From positions 9,590,086 to 9,654,085 of the forward strand of contig NC_037644.1 in NCBI RefSeq assembly GCF_003254395.2: DNA of 64,000 nt, read 5' to 3'. The DNA is from Apis mellifera (taxonomy: Eukaryota > Arthropoda > Insecta > Hymenoptera > Apidae). The position numbers and the translations under genes were made by a program. The first letter of the stretch is position 1, and every line of letters begins with the position of its first letter. Under the pieces are notes generated by a model, which was given only the letters and a program-made list of their open reading frames with translations, ran no database searches and was not told where the DNA came from. Positions 25,572-40,028 of this stretch are shown piece by piece.

Positions 25572-27863
25572 TCATTTTTATATTTTTTATTATTTTATAT
25601 TTTTAAAAATAATTTTTTTTTTAAATTTCAAGTATATATTTATCTGTGAAACACTTATTATTTGTATACCTTATTTATCGTAACTATTTTTTAGGTTTTG
25701 AATTAATTTTTTTCAACATTTTTTCTTAATTCTAATGATAGTTACTTTTTGCATTTTTACTGCTTATAATAAAAGTTGCCATATTTTTATAATGAATATT
25801 TTTAAAATTTTTTTTTATTCTGGAGAATTCAATAATATACCAGATATCTCATATAATTTTGTATGTAATATCTTATTCATGATATTAATTTTTTTTCTAA
25901 TTGGATATATAAAGAACTTTTGAAACTTACTTTTATATTTTTAAATAGAATTATATATTTTTTAACATATGAATCAATATATCTCAATATTTTCTATAAA
26001 AAGTTATTAGACTATGTAAATTGAAAAATTATTAATCTATTAAAATATTCAATAATAATTAAATATTTTTTAAATTAATAATTTTTTACTAAATGATATA
26101 ACATTTTTTTATAGAAAATGTATGTATTGCATTTACCAATACAATAAAAAAATATATGACTCTATTTAAAAAAAGCAAAGTCAATTTCACAAATCCTTTA
26201 TGCGTTTTAGGAAAAAAATTATTATATTATATTATGTATTGAAATCATTTAATTTTCATTTGAAACCTTTTCTTAATATTTCAACGAAAAATTTCAAATA
26301 ATAAAATTACATGAAATACAAGGGAAAACAACCCCTGGACGATAAAAATTCCAATGATAGTGATATCAGTTTTATATTTAATATCTATTATATTTTATAT
26401 TTTATATATTTTTTTTTTTTCATAAAGAATCATATCATATTACTTGTATATTATTTGATTAAATCTTTTTATATTATTACATTTGTTATTATAATAAAGA
26501 TAATAACAAATGTAATAATATAAAAGGATTTAATAATAAAAATATAAAAATTACTAAATTATTAATTATTATATTTCAAAAATTATTTCTTATTCTATCA
26601 TTAATAATTATCATGCATTTTTGCAAGATTTCGCAATGATTGGGCACAAAACAAATAAAAATATATCGATATTATGTATTCAGAAAATTGATTGATCAAG
26701 AAACAAATACTTATGTATATTTAACATAAATATACACAATTATATTTCTTATGTTCATATACACATATCAAAATTAGATAACCCGAATGATAACCTATAA
26801 TAAAGGGACATTGAAAAGAAGAGATAATACTAAATACTGAATCATTGTAACATTATAAATGCAGAATTAAGAATGTTATAATCAAAAACTTTATATAATT
26901 TGCATATAAATTTTTAAAATTCAAATATATATGTATACTATAAATACAATGCTATTATTTATATAATAAAAATATCATAAATATCTTTACTTTTTAAGAT
27001 ATAAAAAGAATCATATGATATATTAAAAAAGGGATTGAAAAAATTATGATTATGAAGAAAATTCTTTAAGAAGATATTATTTATAATCTACAAAATAGAA
27101 GAAATGAATAAATCAAACAAAACCAAAATTACAGAAACATATAATAGCATTATGTTTAAAAAAAAATAAAATCAATGAATAAAATCAAAAAATAATAAAA
27201 TAAATTTGAAAAAATAATATTATGAAATATTAATTAAGTTTTATCAAGATCAAAGTTATAAACTTTTAATGTGAAATGTCATCAATAATTTCATGTATCA
27301 ATAATTACACATATGAATTATTATTTAATATCTATTAAAAGAATTCTATCATTCTTTTTTATAACTTGAACTCAAATTTACACATTTTTTTTTTTATGAA
27401 ATATCAAAATCTATTATTATTCCCTTATTTATATTAATATTTTTATTTAAAATTATTTCCATTAATTTTCCATTTATAAATTAATAATAACTTTATGATT
27501 TTTACTATATGTTAAAAATTAATAAAACACATAGAAGAAAATTAAATACGTATATACATGCATCGTGCTCTATTCACAATCAGTAGCGAAATGATCTTTC
27601 CTCTTTAACCCTTCTCCTTACAGATCCAAGGGGTTAATAAGAGGGACCGAACGAATATCATACTTTCAGTCTGCGTACAGCGTAGAGCTGTACATTAGCA
27701 CATTACGTTAAACATTACGTCTTTATTTCACAAGAATTTAATAATATTTGTCATTTTAATCGAGAGATAATATCCAAGTTTTTGAATAACTTATAAGCAT
27801 GATTGCGAATACAGTTTATCATAAATAAACGTAAAAATAGTGTAATCGTACAAGATATACACG
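25331..27863. other. Intergenic AT-rich DNA before the thioester-protein gene
   Basis: Contains (AT)n at 25531-25568, a near-perfect 32-bp inverted repeat at 26461-26531 (listed separately), and long A/T tracts. The last 250 bases hold a more GC-rich patch (27600-27710) with an inverted repeat, likely the promoter of the next gene. The ORFs in this stretch are Phe/Ile/Lys-rich chance frames. Confidence 0.5.
26461..26531. repeat. 32-bp near-perfect inverted repeat with 7-base loop
   Basis: Arms 26461-26492 and 26500-26531 are reverse complements apart from one position (A to G in the right arm). In RNA read from the plus strand that position would still pair as G-U. This is either a small foldback remnant or a transcribed hairpin. 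Confidence 0.85.
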
Positions 27864-30800
27864 ATGAATAAATTGGTGTTCTTAGTGTTGTTCATTTGTT
27901 CAGTGACCTTTTTACATTGTTGTGATGCCGCTTCGAATGTAAATCGGTAATTGTTATAGCCGATTAAATTCAAATTAAAAATGAAAAATCATATTATGGA
28001 TCGGGACAAATTATTAATGAACCGATCGATAATTTAATCAATGACGTATATCTTGTTCTACGCGGAAATAGTGATATTTTAAAGTATTAAAAACATTCTA
28101 TGAAAAAAAGATTCCACAATATGAATAACAAAGATTAAAATTAAAATTATTATTATATTATTTGATAGGATTCCGAAATTTTATTTGCAAAAAAAAATAT
28201 TCAATTTATTCTGCATAATGATACGTACAGTAGTGAAATCAATTTGAATCATGCAATTAGATCCTGTTTCTTATTTTTAGGGGATACGTGTTCACAGCGC
28301 CAAAAAAATTATATGCCGGTGAAATCGAAACTGGATGTTTATCTTTGCATAATTTAGAATTGCCTGCTCACGTTCATCTTGAACTAGTGTTCTCTTTTTT
28401 GGAAGGACAAGAAGTGCTTGCCAGTACTAGTGCTGTTGTAAAAACAGGTAAATTCCGTTTAATCTATGACGAAAATTGTAAACTCTGCAAGATGTAAAAA
28501 AATCTCATCGATCTATTACAGAATAATTGTGAATATATACTCTCCTTGGAAAGAAATCTCTCCTTTTCGAAGTCGATTAACAATCTATAGATTAAAAGAT
28601 AAAAATGTGCAAGATTGAAAATATTTATAAAAACGTCATACGAATATAATTTATTTTTGTACTACTTTAAAGAATTGATATGGAATTATATATATTATAA
28701 TGAATATTTATTTTATAGTAGATGAAATTTCTGTATTTTTGTATATATGTATATATGCCAGTTTATATTAATTTATATAATGTGTCTATTCGCCATTGTA
28801 GAATAATTGGAAAAATTTCGAAGAACTTCAATTTCCCATCAATTTTTGGCTTATCACTTCCTGCTTTATTTTCGATAGTATTTTTCTACCTTGTATCAGA
28901 CTCTTTAAACAAATGGTAAATTGAAATTGTCGCCGCTTCCTGCGGGGGAACTGAATTGGCCGACTCCCTCTCTGGAAAGGAAATAAGCAATCGCTAGAAT
29001 ATATACATGGGAAACCCATTTATATTGTTATACATGGGTTGAACAATGAACGTTTAACACGATCAAAATACGACTTAGAGACTAACAGATAACATAGTTT
29101 AATAATGTCAAGAACTGTCAAAATGATATAAATTTGAATCAAACTATATAATTGACTATTCGTTGAACTTATTAATAATCAATTTTAACCCTGTTCGAAT
29201 ATAAATTATCATATAAGAGATAATATCATTAAAGAATAAAAAAAAAACAATGTTTACTATCATATATACGTAGTACGTGACTGTAGAAAGAACAATTAGC
29301 TAAATCGACATAGAAGGGACAATTTAGTAGGCTTTCTTGGTATAGCAATTTATCGATTAAGAACATTCTTTTGCATTAGATGAAGTTATGCCAGTTTACA
29401 TCATAAAATGAAAATTTTAATTCTGTATATGAAAATGAACATGATGTAACATGATCAACATTTTTAAATTTAATATTGAATTAGTTTAAAAATATTCAAT
29501 CTCTTTCTTTTTATATCATGAACAACGTATTAATAATCATCTTTATTTAGGTACAGAAACATGTTTGCAATTAGCAGTACCTTCACCGATTTACAGAACC
29601 GCAATACTCCGATTAAAAATCAAATTCGACAAATACCCTGATTACGTGATAAAATCGGAGACAGACGTAGAAATAGAACATGATTCCTTGCTCACTTTTG
29701 TGGAAACTGATAAACCAACTTATAAGCCTGGCCAAGATGTTAAGATTAGGATTCTTATGCTTATGCATGATTTGAAACCATGGCAGAAATCGGTAAGAAG
29801 ATTGATTTCGTTTAATATAGATAGAATAGTAATTATCCTGTTTTATTTGAAATTTATAATTTATATTTTCAATTTTATTAATTTTATTCTATGAATTCAT
29901 GCTCAGATTCCAGAAGTATGGATTGAAAATCCATCGTTTGTAAAGGTAAAGCAATGGACAAATGTAAGCACGGAGAATGGAATGGCACAGTTGACGTTTC
30001 CACTGTCACCGGAACCTAGCTTGGTAAAATTCCTTACTTTTGTCAACAGAATAGAATAAATGATATTGAATAAAATAGGACAAAATAAAGTAAAATAATT
30101 GTTTCATAGATTAAAGGCAAAAATGTTATTTTGTAACAGGGATCATGGCACATAAAAGTGATGAAGAAGAAACCGTATCCCAATTTGATTCACAGCACTA
30201 CGTTCAAAGTGGAGAAATATGTTTTACCAAAATTTCAAATGACGATCAATTCGCCGCAATACATCCTTGCGAATGTAGAGAATGTGACTTGGAACATCTG
30301 TGTCAAGTATCATTATTATATCTTTATCATAATTATTTTCAAATATTTAGAACATTGTTATAATTTATAACATGTAAATTATTTTACGTCAAAATTAAAT
30401 AATGATTGCAATTATAGATACAGCTATGGTAAACCCGTGAAAGGTAATCTATTATTAAAATTAACTCCGCAAACACCAAGTTGGACAAGATTACCCAATC
30501 TTCCGGCAATACGTTACGAGACTAAAGTATCTAAATTTATTCTTAAATGTGTACATTTTTAATTATATTAAATATAGAAAGATGTTTCAACGGATAAAAT
30601 AAATATTTATAGCTTGACAAAGGGGATGGTTGCACCGATTTTGTCCTTTCTGGATCAGTTCTTGGATTGGCCCATTGGAAAATGGATCCGAACAATATTG
30701 TTCTCATAGCTGAATTCACGGAAGCTGGGACTGGTATAGTGGAAACTACGATTAGTAGAACCGTGGTGTTACACGAAGCGTTGAAGTTAGAATACGAACA

Positions 30801-33800
30801 TTATACACCTAAATACTTCAAGTTTGGTTTACCTTATCATGGAAAAGTGAATTTTTTCTCTCATACTTTATGTTATTTTATATTAATTTACATTATATTA
30901 TCGAATATATGATCTTAATTCATTTCCTTAATAATAATTAATGTTATTTATTAAATGAATGTTTCTGTTTACGACTCAGTTACGAGTATTGCGATACGAC
31001 GATACACCTGCTCCAAATGAAAAAATTCAAATTTGTCTAAAAGTACGTGGAAAAATCGAATGGGAGAAAGATGTGGTAGATTGCCGTGACTTTAGATCCT
31101 CCACCGATGGTTTTGTCGATTTTGTCGTACCACCGCAACATAAAAATATCGTTTTATTAAGTTTTGTCGCAACAGCTGTTGATTATCCAACGACGTATTA
31201 CTCACCAGAACAACGTTGGAGAGTAGGTAACATTGATAATAATTTATTAATATTATTATTAATTATTACGATATCAAATATTGTTAAAAGTTTTTAAATT
31301 AATTATCATATAAATCTTTAAAATTTTATTAATTTAAATTTAATATATGATTTTTCTTAGGTTTTTATGAATCAACCTTCAACATCTATCACTGTAAACC
31401 CTTGGTATTCACCGTCTGATAGTTATTTAACAGTAGCTCGAGGAAACCAACCGATCGTTTGTGGTGAAAAGTATTCTTTCAATGTTATGTACACGACATC
31501 CTCTAATATGAACGAAACCATTTCTTTCCATTATTCGATTAATTCCAAAGGAAGTATTCTGATATATGGACACGTAAAGCACAAACCCAATCGAGATACA
31601 ATATTAAATTATTTCGAGTTTCATAATTTATTGGGCACCATCGAATCTTCTGCTAACAAGACGAACAAAGAAGCTATAGTACACAGGCAAATTTTTTTTT
31701 TTTATTAAATGATAAATTTTTATTATATTTTTATAATATATTTTTATCCATAGAGCATAAATAATTATTTCTATTATTACTATTGTAAAATATTCTTATG
31801 AAAAAATATATGTATATATATTCTTTTTAATTAGATTCCCGTTAAGTGTTAAAGTTACACCAAGCATGGCTCCAGTTTCAGAATTGTTACTTTATTACGT
31901 ACGATCAGATGGTGAAATTGTTGCAACCACTTATACAATTGAGGTTGGCCATTGCTTTGAGAATAAAGTGAAATCTACATGGCATACTGATGCACAAATA
32001 CCAGGATCACCCACTCAATATCACGTTGAAGCAGCTCCTAGATCTCTTTGTGCAATTTCTGCTGTAGATAAATCGACTCTGTTCTTGAGCAAATCAGAAT
32101 CCAATCTAATGAGTTCTACTCAAACATTTGATGCATTGAAAAGATTCCATCCAACTCCAAAATTTTATTTTCCATGGGAGAATTCTCGTTGTAAATGTAC
32201 GTTTCTAATCTACAATGTTTGCATAACGATTACGTCTAATTTAAATAAAATTTAAATATAAATTGCAGCAGCAATTGGTCCGGAAGAAATGAAAGAAGAG
32301 ATCAATCATCTTCCACAATTTCTAAGATCGAAAAGACAAACGATAACGTACAGCAAAAGAGTTAATTACGTGGATGCTGTACAAGCTTTCGTTGTAAGAT
32401 ATTATGAAGTTATAAGTTTTGTCCATCTTTTGTAAACAATATTTAATTTCAATTTTTGTTATTCGTAGGACTTTGGAGTAATAGTAATGAGCGATCTCGT
32501 GTTGGAAACACGACCATGCCCATGGTTGTTCATGGAATACACAGCATTGTCCCGTCAATATATTTCAACGAATGAATATATGTCAATGAAGGATAATTCC
32601 GGTAAATTTTCTGATTATATTTATTCTTATAAATAGATTTAATATCGACTAATGAAATACAAGCGATAAAAATATTAATTTCACTACTAAATAATTTTAT
32701 TCTTCTGATTTATTTTTTAAATTCGATTAATTTTTTGAAAGTAGTTATTTTGAATTATTTTTATTTGATTAAATATAAAAAATATCATAAATTTACCTTC
32801 ATTATTTCGATGAAATTAAATATAAGCATTGAATCTTTTAATCTTTTCATTAATAGAATTCGCAGTTGCTGCTGCAGCGATGGATTCAGGGATAGGATAT
32901 GTTGATCAAAATCAGGCTCAAATGGCTACACTTAGATCATATTTTCCTGAAACATGGTTATGGGAATTAGTACCTATCGGGTATGATTAAATTAGTTTTT
33001 AAAATCATAGTAAATACGTAAATTAAAATACTATTATTTTTAAATATATTTTAAATTGATTTTTTTCTTGATTCTACTATAATTTCTATAATTATTATTA
33101 ATAACAATTCTATGTTATTATTATTGATATATTAATTATTTTAAATCCTTGTTATTATTTTATAATATATTAATTTTTTATTCTAACTACAATATATTTT
33201 CCAGAGAAGAAGGTAAAATCACAATAGAACGTACACTTCCACATACTATCACTGATTGGGTTGGCTATACAACATGTATTTCCCCGACGCACGGACTTGG
33301 AATAGCACCACCAACCACTATAACAGCGTTCCAGTCATTTTTCCTTGATTATAATTTACCTTACAGTATAAAACGCGGCGAAATTATGCGTTTTAAAGTA
33401 TCTCTTTTCAACTACATGCATCATAGCTTACCTGTAAGTATAGAAAACATGGTTTTGAGCATTAAGATATATTTTTCACGTAAAAAAATTTTTATCCTTG
33501 GAGACAAACAAATTTAAATAATTCGCCTCATTCGTGGATGCATAGGTAAAAATCAAACTGGAAGAAATGGAAAAAATTGATTTGCATTTGTCAGAGCCTA
33601 CAGCCTCGTTTTGTGTAAAACCACGAGATAATATTGTTCACGAGTATATTCTGAAACCACGAGTGATCGGAGAAGTTAACATAACGGTCACCGCTTTTGT
33701 GGACATTGATTATCCCGAACCATGCGGATCAGAGACTGTGATATTTACACAGTAATTAAAAATAAATATCTCGCATAATAGATAAAAATAAAAATTAACA

Positions 33801-36800
33801 AATAAATAACATATATCTATTCACGTTTTAAGGGACGTAATCGTGAAACCGATTCTAATTCTACCTGAAGGTTTTCCTGTGGAAGAAACGAAATCAGCTT
33901 TGATTTGTCCTAAAGATTCTAGCGATGATTCTTCGTTCATGTGGGAATTAACGTTACCTAAGGACGCTGTACCAGATAGCGGAAGAGCATATTTAAATTT
34001 GATAGGAGACATTTTAGGTCCAGCACTTGAAAATTTAGATAAACTTATAAAATTACCGAAAGGTTGTGGTGAACAAAATATGATATTATTTGTTCCAAAT
34101 AATCACGTGATTAAATATCTTGATGCGATGAGAATCAATAAACCTGATCTTCGAGCGAAAGCTATTAGAAACATGGAAAAAGGTATTATTGTGTTATATG
34201 GAATATTTTAAAATGGATATATTTACCTGAAATATTTTAATGAAACCAAGAATGTTTTTATTATTTTGTTTTTTTGCAATCATATTTAAATAAACGCCAA
34301 TAAATTATTATCATATATTAAATTTAGGATATCAGAGAGAGCTAAAATATAGATTCATGGATGGTTCTTATTCCGCATTTGAAGAAGGTGAGAGCTCCAT
34401 ATGGTTGACTGCATTCGTATTAAAGTCATTTGCACAAGCTGCAAGTTTAATTCATATCGACAAATATGTTCTTGAATCATCTGTTTCTTGGATCACGATG
34501 AATCAGTTGGAAGATGGTTGCTTTCCTGTAATAGGCACGGTTTTCCATAAATCGATGAAGGTTTGTGAAAATACAATTGATTAAATGTTTCGTCGATAAA
34601 TTGGGAACAATTTTATTTTAGGGCGGCCTCCAAGAACATGGTTCATCGTCAGCATTAACAGCATATATCTTAATTTCTTTGCTTGAATCTGGTGTTCCTT
34701 TGTCACCATCTGTTGTTAATGATGCCCAAAAATGTTTAGAAAAGGGAATGAATAATGATGATCTATATACAACTGTTCTTACCACATATGTATTAGCATT
34801 ACTGGAACATCCAAAAGCTAATTCCAGCATGAAATCTCTAATGAACCGTGCTACGCGTTATAAAGTATGAATAAATAAGTATACATATATATAATTATAT
34901 ACACAATATAATTTAAGAAAATAATAAATATAAAAATTAGCCAATAAGACTAGTAAGATTTAAAAAGTAGTAAAATATAAACTTAATTTTTTTGTTATTA
35001 TAATTTAAAATTTACAATTCAGAATATATTAAAAAAGAAAAAGTAAATGCATTCTCTAATATAAGAAAATTTTTTACGTTATAGAATTTAATTTGGTGGG
35101 AGGATAAATCGAAGCCTTCAATCGGTTTAAGCATCGAAATGACTGCATACGTGATTCTTACTTTATTGAAATTAGGCGAAGAAAATTTAAGTGAAGCTTT
35201 GAAAGCTGTTCGTTGGATATCAAAGCAAAGAAACTCTGAAGGTGGATTTACATCCACCCAAGATACAATTCTTGGATTAGAAGCCCTTACGAAGTACGCT
35301 ATGATTGTACACCATAATAATATCACAGATTTATCTGTTCTCGTCACTGCGTCCAAAGAAGTGGATGATGTTTACAAATTGCAAGATGAAAACCGTGTAA
35401 TTCTTAAACAAATTCGTTTACCTATTCTACCAACTATAGTAGAAATTTTTGCTCAAGGTGAAGGATGTGTTTTAATACAGGTAAAATAAATATCTTTGCT
35501 TTTATCAAAAAATATAAGATATAGATTCCATTAACAATTTTCATTTATATCATACAAATTATATATTCATTTTGTTTTAATTTTAGAGTAATCTTAAATA
35601 CAACGTTGCATCCAGTACTGGTTCGGATGCTTTCGATCTTTCAGCAGAAGTTCGTTCTGTTGGTTATGGAAACGAATGCTCATTACAAGAAATTACAATT
35701 TGTTCACGATATAAAATGGCAGATGAGGAGAGTAACATGGCTTTACTCGAAGTTGGTATAATAAGTGGTTACGTGCCTGATCGAGCAAGTCTACATTCGT
35801 TATTGGATCCATCTTCAAGTAAATTTATTTTTTTATTAAAAATAAAATTAATAAATATATGTAATGTAATAATTATAAAATTATAAATTATAGAAGTTAA
35901 ATTATTCGAAGAAGATCAAGATATTGTAACAATTTATTTCAACAAATTGACTGGCCAAAAAACTTGTATCTCGTTTAGAATAATACAAGAATACTTTATC
36001 GATCATCTCAAACCAGCGAATATAAAACTTTATGATTATTATCAACAAGAGCTTACTGTATCCACTGTAAGTTTTAATGATTTTTGTTTAATCTCAATCA
36101 GAAATAAAAATATATAATGATTGAATGTTTTCAGAATTACAAAATCCCTTCAATTTGTAGCAGTGCGGAGCCAGTTGATGAACAATTAACAACGCCAAAT
36201 GAAATGATTATTATGAAGCAATTATCATTTGATGAAAGTCCTATGAATTCCTCTTTTGTTGTCAATAACGCCGAGCTAGCAATTCCTGATGGAATGGAAG
36301 GGCCAATTCCAGTTTACGTGAAACTGAATACTTATGATTACAAAACAGAAGCAGCTACCACTACTAATGGATTGCCTGATTTAACATCGACATTCGTAAC
36401 AGAAGATCAAACTGTACCGACAGTACAGACAGAGGATGAAGAACCTATAAGGGTACATTAAAATCTTTTTTCATGATTCCAAAGAATTTGCAAATAAATG
36501 GACGCAAAAAAAAATAAAAAAGTTTAAAGAAATAAAAAAACAACACTCGTCAAGCTATTGAAAGAGACAATTTCTTACAGATAGATACAGACAATCCCTC
36601 AATAACGAATCCTCTTATGAAAGAAGTCTTAAGAATAGTAAAAATATTAAAAATTAACGAGACGAATGTTCCGTGTAAGTAAATATATTTTACAATCTAC
36701 AACAGTTACACGTACAATTATTGTTTCTCATATTACATGTTACTTTAGCGCCAACAAGAATAAACCAATCTTGTCCCATATGCATGGATGTATTACCGTC

Positions 36801-37297
36801 AAATATTAGCGATATTTATTGCTCGGCAAATAGCGCGGTTAAAGTAGCAATTAGGCGATTCCGTAAAGTGAGATTATTATTGGATTTGCATATATCCCGA
36901 GAAGTCAAACGTCTTCGTGCCATGATAGAGTTCACTTTGAGCCCAAATTGCTCCTGTTCGCCATTAGATAATCGTACGTAAACATTCCATCATACTAATA
37001 CATATCGATAATTTAATTCATCATTGGATATATATATATAACACATACACTGTTTTTCCAATATATTCACTAATAAAAAAATATTTTTTTGTAGCTGGAA
37101 GTTTTGCATTAATTATAAACAAAGATAATGATTTTCTTACATCTGGGAATCAAAAGCAAACATTAAACGATTCTTTTTATATATATGGTTTACCGTTAGT
37201 AAGTGGTGTGCCGTGCAAATTGGCGGAAATACGAGCATCCTGTCTTAATGAGGATAACATTCAATGCACGTATGAAGATCCCCCTGCATATGGTTAA
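27864..37297 (+). CDS. Secreted thioester protein of the alpha-2-macroglobulin/TEP/complement family with NTR-like C-terminus
   Basis: 25 coding exons give 1775 residues: 27864-27946, 28281-28447, 29551-29792, 29907-30023, 30140-30306, 30418-30526, 30613-30846, 30980-31222, 31361-31686, 31835-32190, 32269-32393, 32469-32601, 32857-32980, 33205-33433, 33546-33751, 33833-34182, 34328-34560, 34622-34864, 35085-35480, 35587-35818, 35894-36066, 36135-36452, 36581-36674, 36749-36973, 37095-37297. A signal peptide (MNKLVFLVLFICSVTFLHCC) leads into macroglobulin domains. RSKR at 701-704 is a furin-like site. The PETWLWELVP block, CUB, and the thioester LPKGCGEQNM (Cys1032-Gln1035) follow. His1144 sits in FHKSMKGG, where C3 has its catalytic His. 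After MG8 comes a Ser/Thr-rich linker and a Cys-rich block from Cys1642 that resembles an NTR/C345C domain. It likely binds microbes or proteases in haemolymph. I cannot tell whether it is A2M-, CPAMD8- or C3-like. Intron 9 is GC-AG. Confidence 0.93.
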
Positions 37298-40028
37298 ATT
37301 AAATTCGTATCTATTTAAATTTTTAAATTGCGTAAAATCTTTAAAATATGTAAATTTCGATTTCAAGAACGTAATATTTTGTTTACTTTTTATTAATTTC
37401 GCGCAGGGTAATATACGTATATAATTATTTTTTTTTTTAATTTTTTTATATCTACAAGTATGATGTCAATTGTATGCTATAAACAAATATAATATAAGCT
37501 ACGTATAGTCTACGTAAAAATAAATATCAGATATATACCAGGAAATGAATGATTTTTTTTTTTTATTAAATTGAATAAAGTTTTTAATATGATAAATTGA
37601 TAAGTTATATATATTCTCTGTCTCTTTTCTTCCTCTTTTTCTCTCTCTCCTCTCTCTTCTCTCTTCCATCCCATTATATTATATACATATATTAACATGT
37701 AAACAAACAAAAAAATATCGATTTATTTTTTATTATATTTTTATTTATTATCTTTGCATTTGATCTGCTACTGAAATAATTATTACAAATTAACAATCAC
37801 CTCTCAAATTTTTACTACATTAAATATTATTTTATTACAGCAGATTTTATGGTTATCTATTTCATTATACGGCTTTTTTATTTATTATTTTACTAAGAAT
37901 ATTTGCCATTTAATGCTGATCGAAATGAAACTGATTTTTTTTTTATTTATGCATAATTATAGAACATAATTGTTATAAAGCCATTTTTATTTACTTTTTT
38001 TTTTTTTTTATTATTTATATTACTTATTAAGTTCGTTTTCAGCATTAAATATCAAATCGCATTATCACTGAAAATGTGTTAGCTATTTATCCACATTTGT
38101 AAAATATTTGCTCGAAATAAATAAAAACTATTTGCATTGTTTACTAAAGAAACTACCCGTCGCGACGCTTCACTAAAGTAAAATGCAAAATCTAACTTGC
38201 ATCAGGAATGAAAGGAACGACTTTTAATGTCTATAAATTGGCAGTAGCGTTTTCACTTCAGTCGGCATCAATTTCAAATATTTTAATTATATCCCAGGAA
38301 ATAGGTTCTTTTCATTTGAGATTAATACATCACCGTCATTCATAATAAATAATATGATATATGTAATAGATATTATAGAATTCTATTCGAAAATGATTAA
38401 TTTAAAGAAACAAGATGAATACAATTAATAATACTTTTGTTACATTGGGATCATAATTTCCATCTTTTTGTTAAATATACATTAGAGGTACACATTCAAA
38501 ATGTCATATTAATAAAGTAGTAATTTTTTCGCCGATCTGACATACACGTATATGTTTACTTTTAATATTTACCGATAACAGCATTGCCCAGGTAGAACAC
38601 AAGTACTGGGACGAAATGTTGACCCAATGTTTATGGAAATATTGATCGAACTGTCTGGCAGTAAATTTCCGAGCAAATAGTAAATGCATATATCTTAACA
38701 GTTCTCTTAATATTGTAAATATTGATATTATAAAACATTATTGTACAATACTTATCCTAATTCCAAAAAACACACAGACACAAAAATTTTGATATGTAGA
38801 ATCAATATGCAAGAGACAGATATTGCATTGAAAAGTATTCTAAATATAAATTTATGATAATGGATATGTTTCCAAGATGGAAACTAAGATTACAATATAT
38901 ATAAAAGAAAATTGATATAATCTAAAAGACTATACTAAGTTGATATAAAAACTTTCAAATGTAATAAAATTGATTAATGTTCTTGAAAAAAAAAAAAAAC
39001 AATAACGTAATAATACTGTAGTACGATATAATTATTGTATATCGATATTGAATAAATATTATAGATAAAAATCTTGATAGAATAATCGGGCCAATATAAA
39101 AACTAATTCTAAGATTAAGTTCTACCTGGGCAGTAATACTTATATACATTTACGTTCAATTTCGTCAGACCAAATAGTATTATATTGGTTGACAAATGTT
39201 TATTAGAACCTGTGTTCACACGAAACACGATACTAAATAGGAAATAATAGTATTATGAAATAAAAACGATACTTGTACTTGTGCGCTTCATAAAGAAAAA
39301 TGAAAGACACATAATATACATAAAATAATAATTATATATAAAGTAATGATATATTAAGACATGAGCTCTATATTAAATTATATATGCAAATTTTATATTT
39401 TTCTTTTAAATTAAAATATAAAGTATTTTATATCATTGAATTATTATTAATCAGTCAGTTTTCTATAATGGCAAGCATCCGGCATTAATATCAAAAATCG
39501 ATTTAAATTAAAAACCAAAGTTGAAATAATATATAAATATATTATTTTAGCTTATGAATATATTATTTAAATCTTGTTTTTAATTATTAAATGCGAATAT
39601 AATGTAATCAAATTAATTTTATAATTAAACAGGTAATTAAAAATCATTTTATCTTTGCAAATTAATAGAATAATACGCAAAATATATTTAAATTAAAAAA
39701 TAAAATTGGATTTAATATAGAGCCTGCCTAATTTAATAAAACTAATATTATTATATTAACGAATTCATCTAAAAAATTTTCTTTGTTTTTTATTAAATTT
39801 GATATTAGAACACCGAAGTGCAAAAAAATCAGTCTAATTCATTATTAGTTATTGAATGTATCATAAAGGTACATATATACGATCACCAATGACAAGCGCC
39901 ATTTTATTTGGCGTTATAAACGCATTATTGTTCAAACTTGATAATGCGTATTGTGAATGTTCAACAATCGCAATTCAGATGCATCAAAGATAGCAAAGGA
40001 ACTTGCATAAACATCAGTATTATAATAT
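37298..40028. other. Intergenic region between the thioester-protein gene and mim
   Basis: AT-rich DNA. AATAAA at 37519-37524 is a plausible poly(A) signal for the upstream gene, and a pyrimidine/GA-rich patch lies at 37617-37670. A slightly GC-richer segment at 38150-38270 shows no recognisable element. The 3' UTR of mim (minus strand) presumably occupies the right end. Near 39895, GCGCCATTTTATTTGGCG is a short inverted repeat. Confidence 0.5.

Noticed and set aside
26311..26523. 70-codon ORF in the intergenic region
   Set aside because: Ile/Tyr/Phe composition typical of chance frames in AT-rich DNA; overlaps an inverted repeat.
28900..28990. GC-richer patch in intron 2 of the thioester gene, possible extra exon
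   Set aside because: The acceptor at about 28900 leads to only a few codons before a stop; no support for coding.
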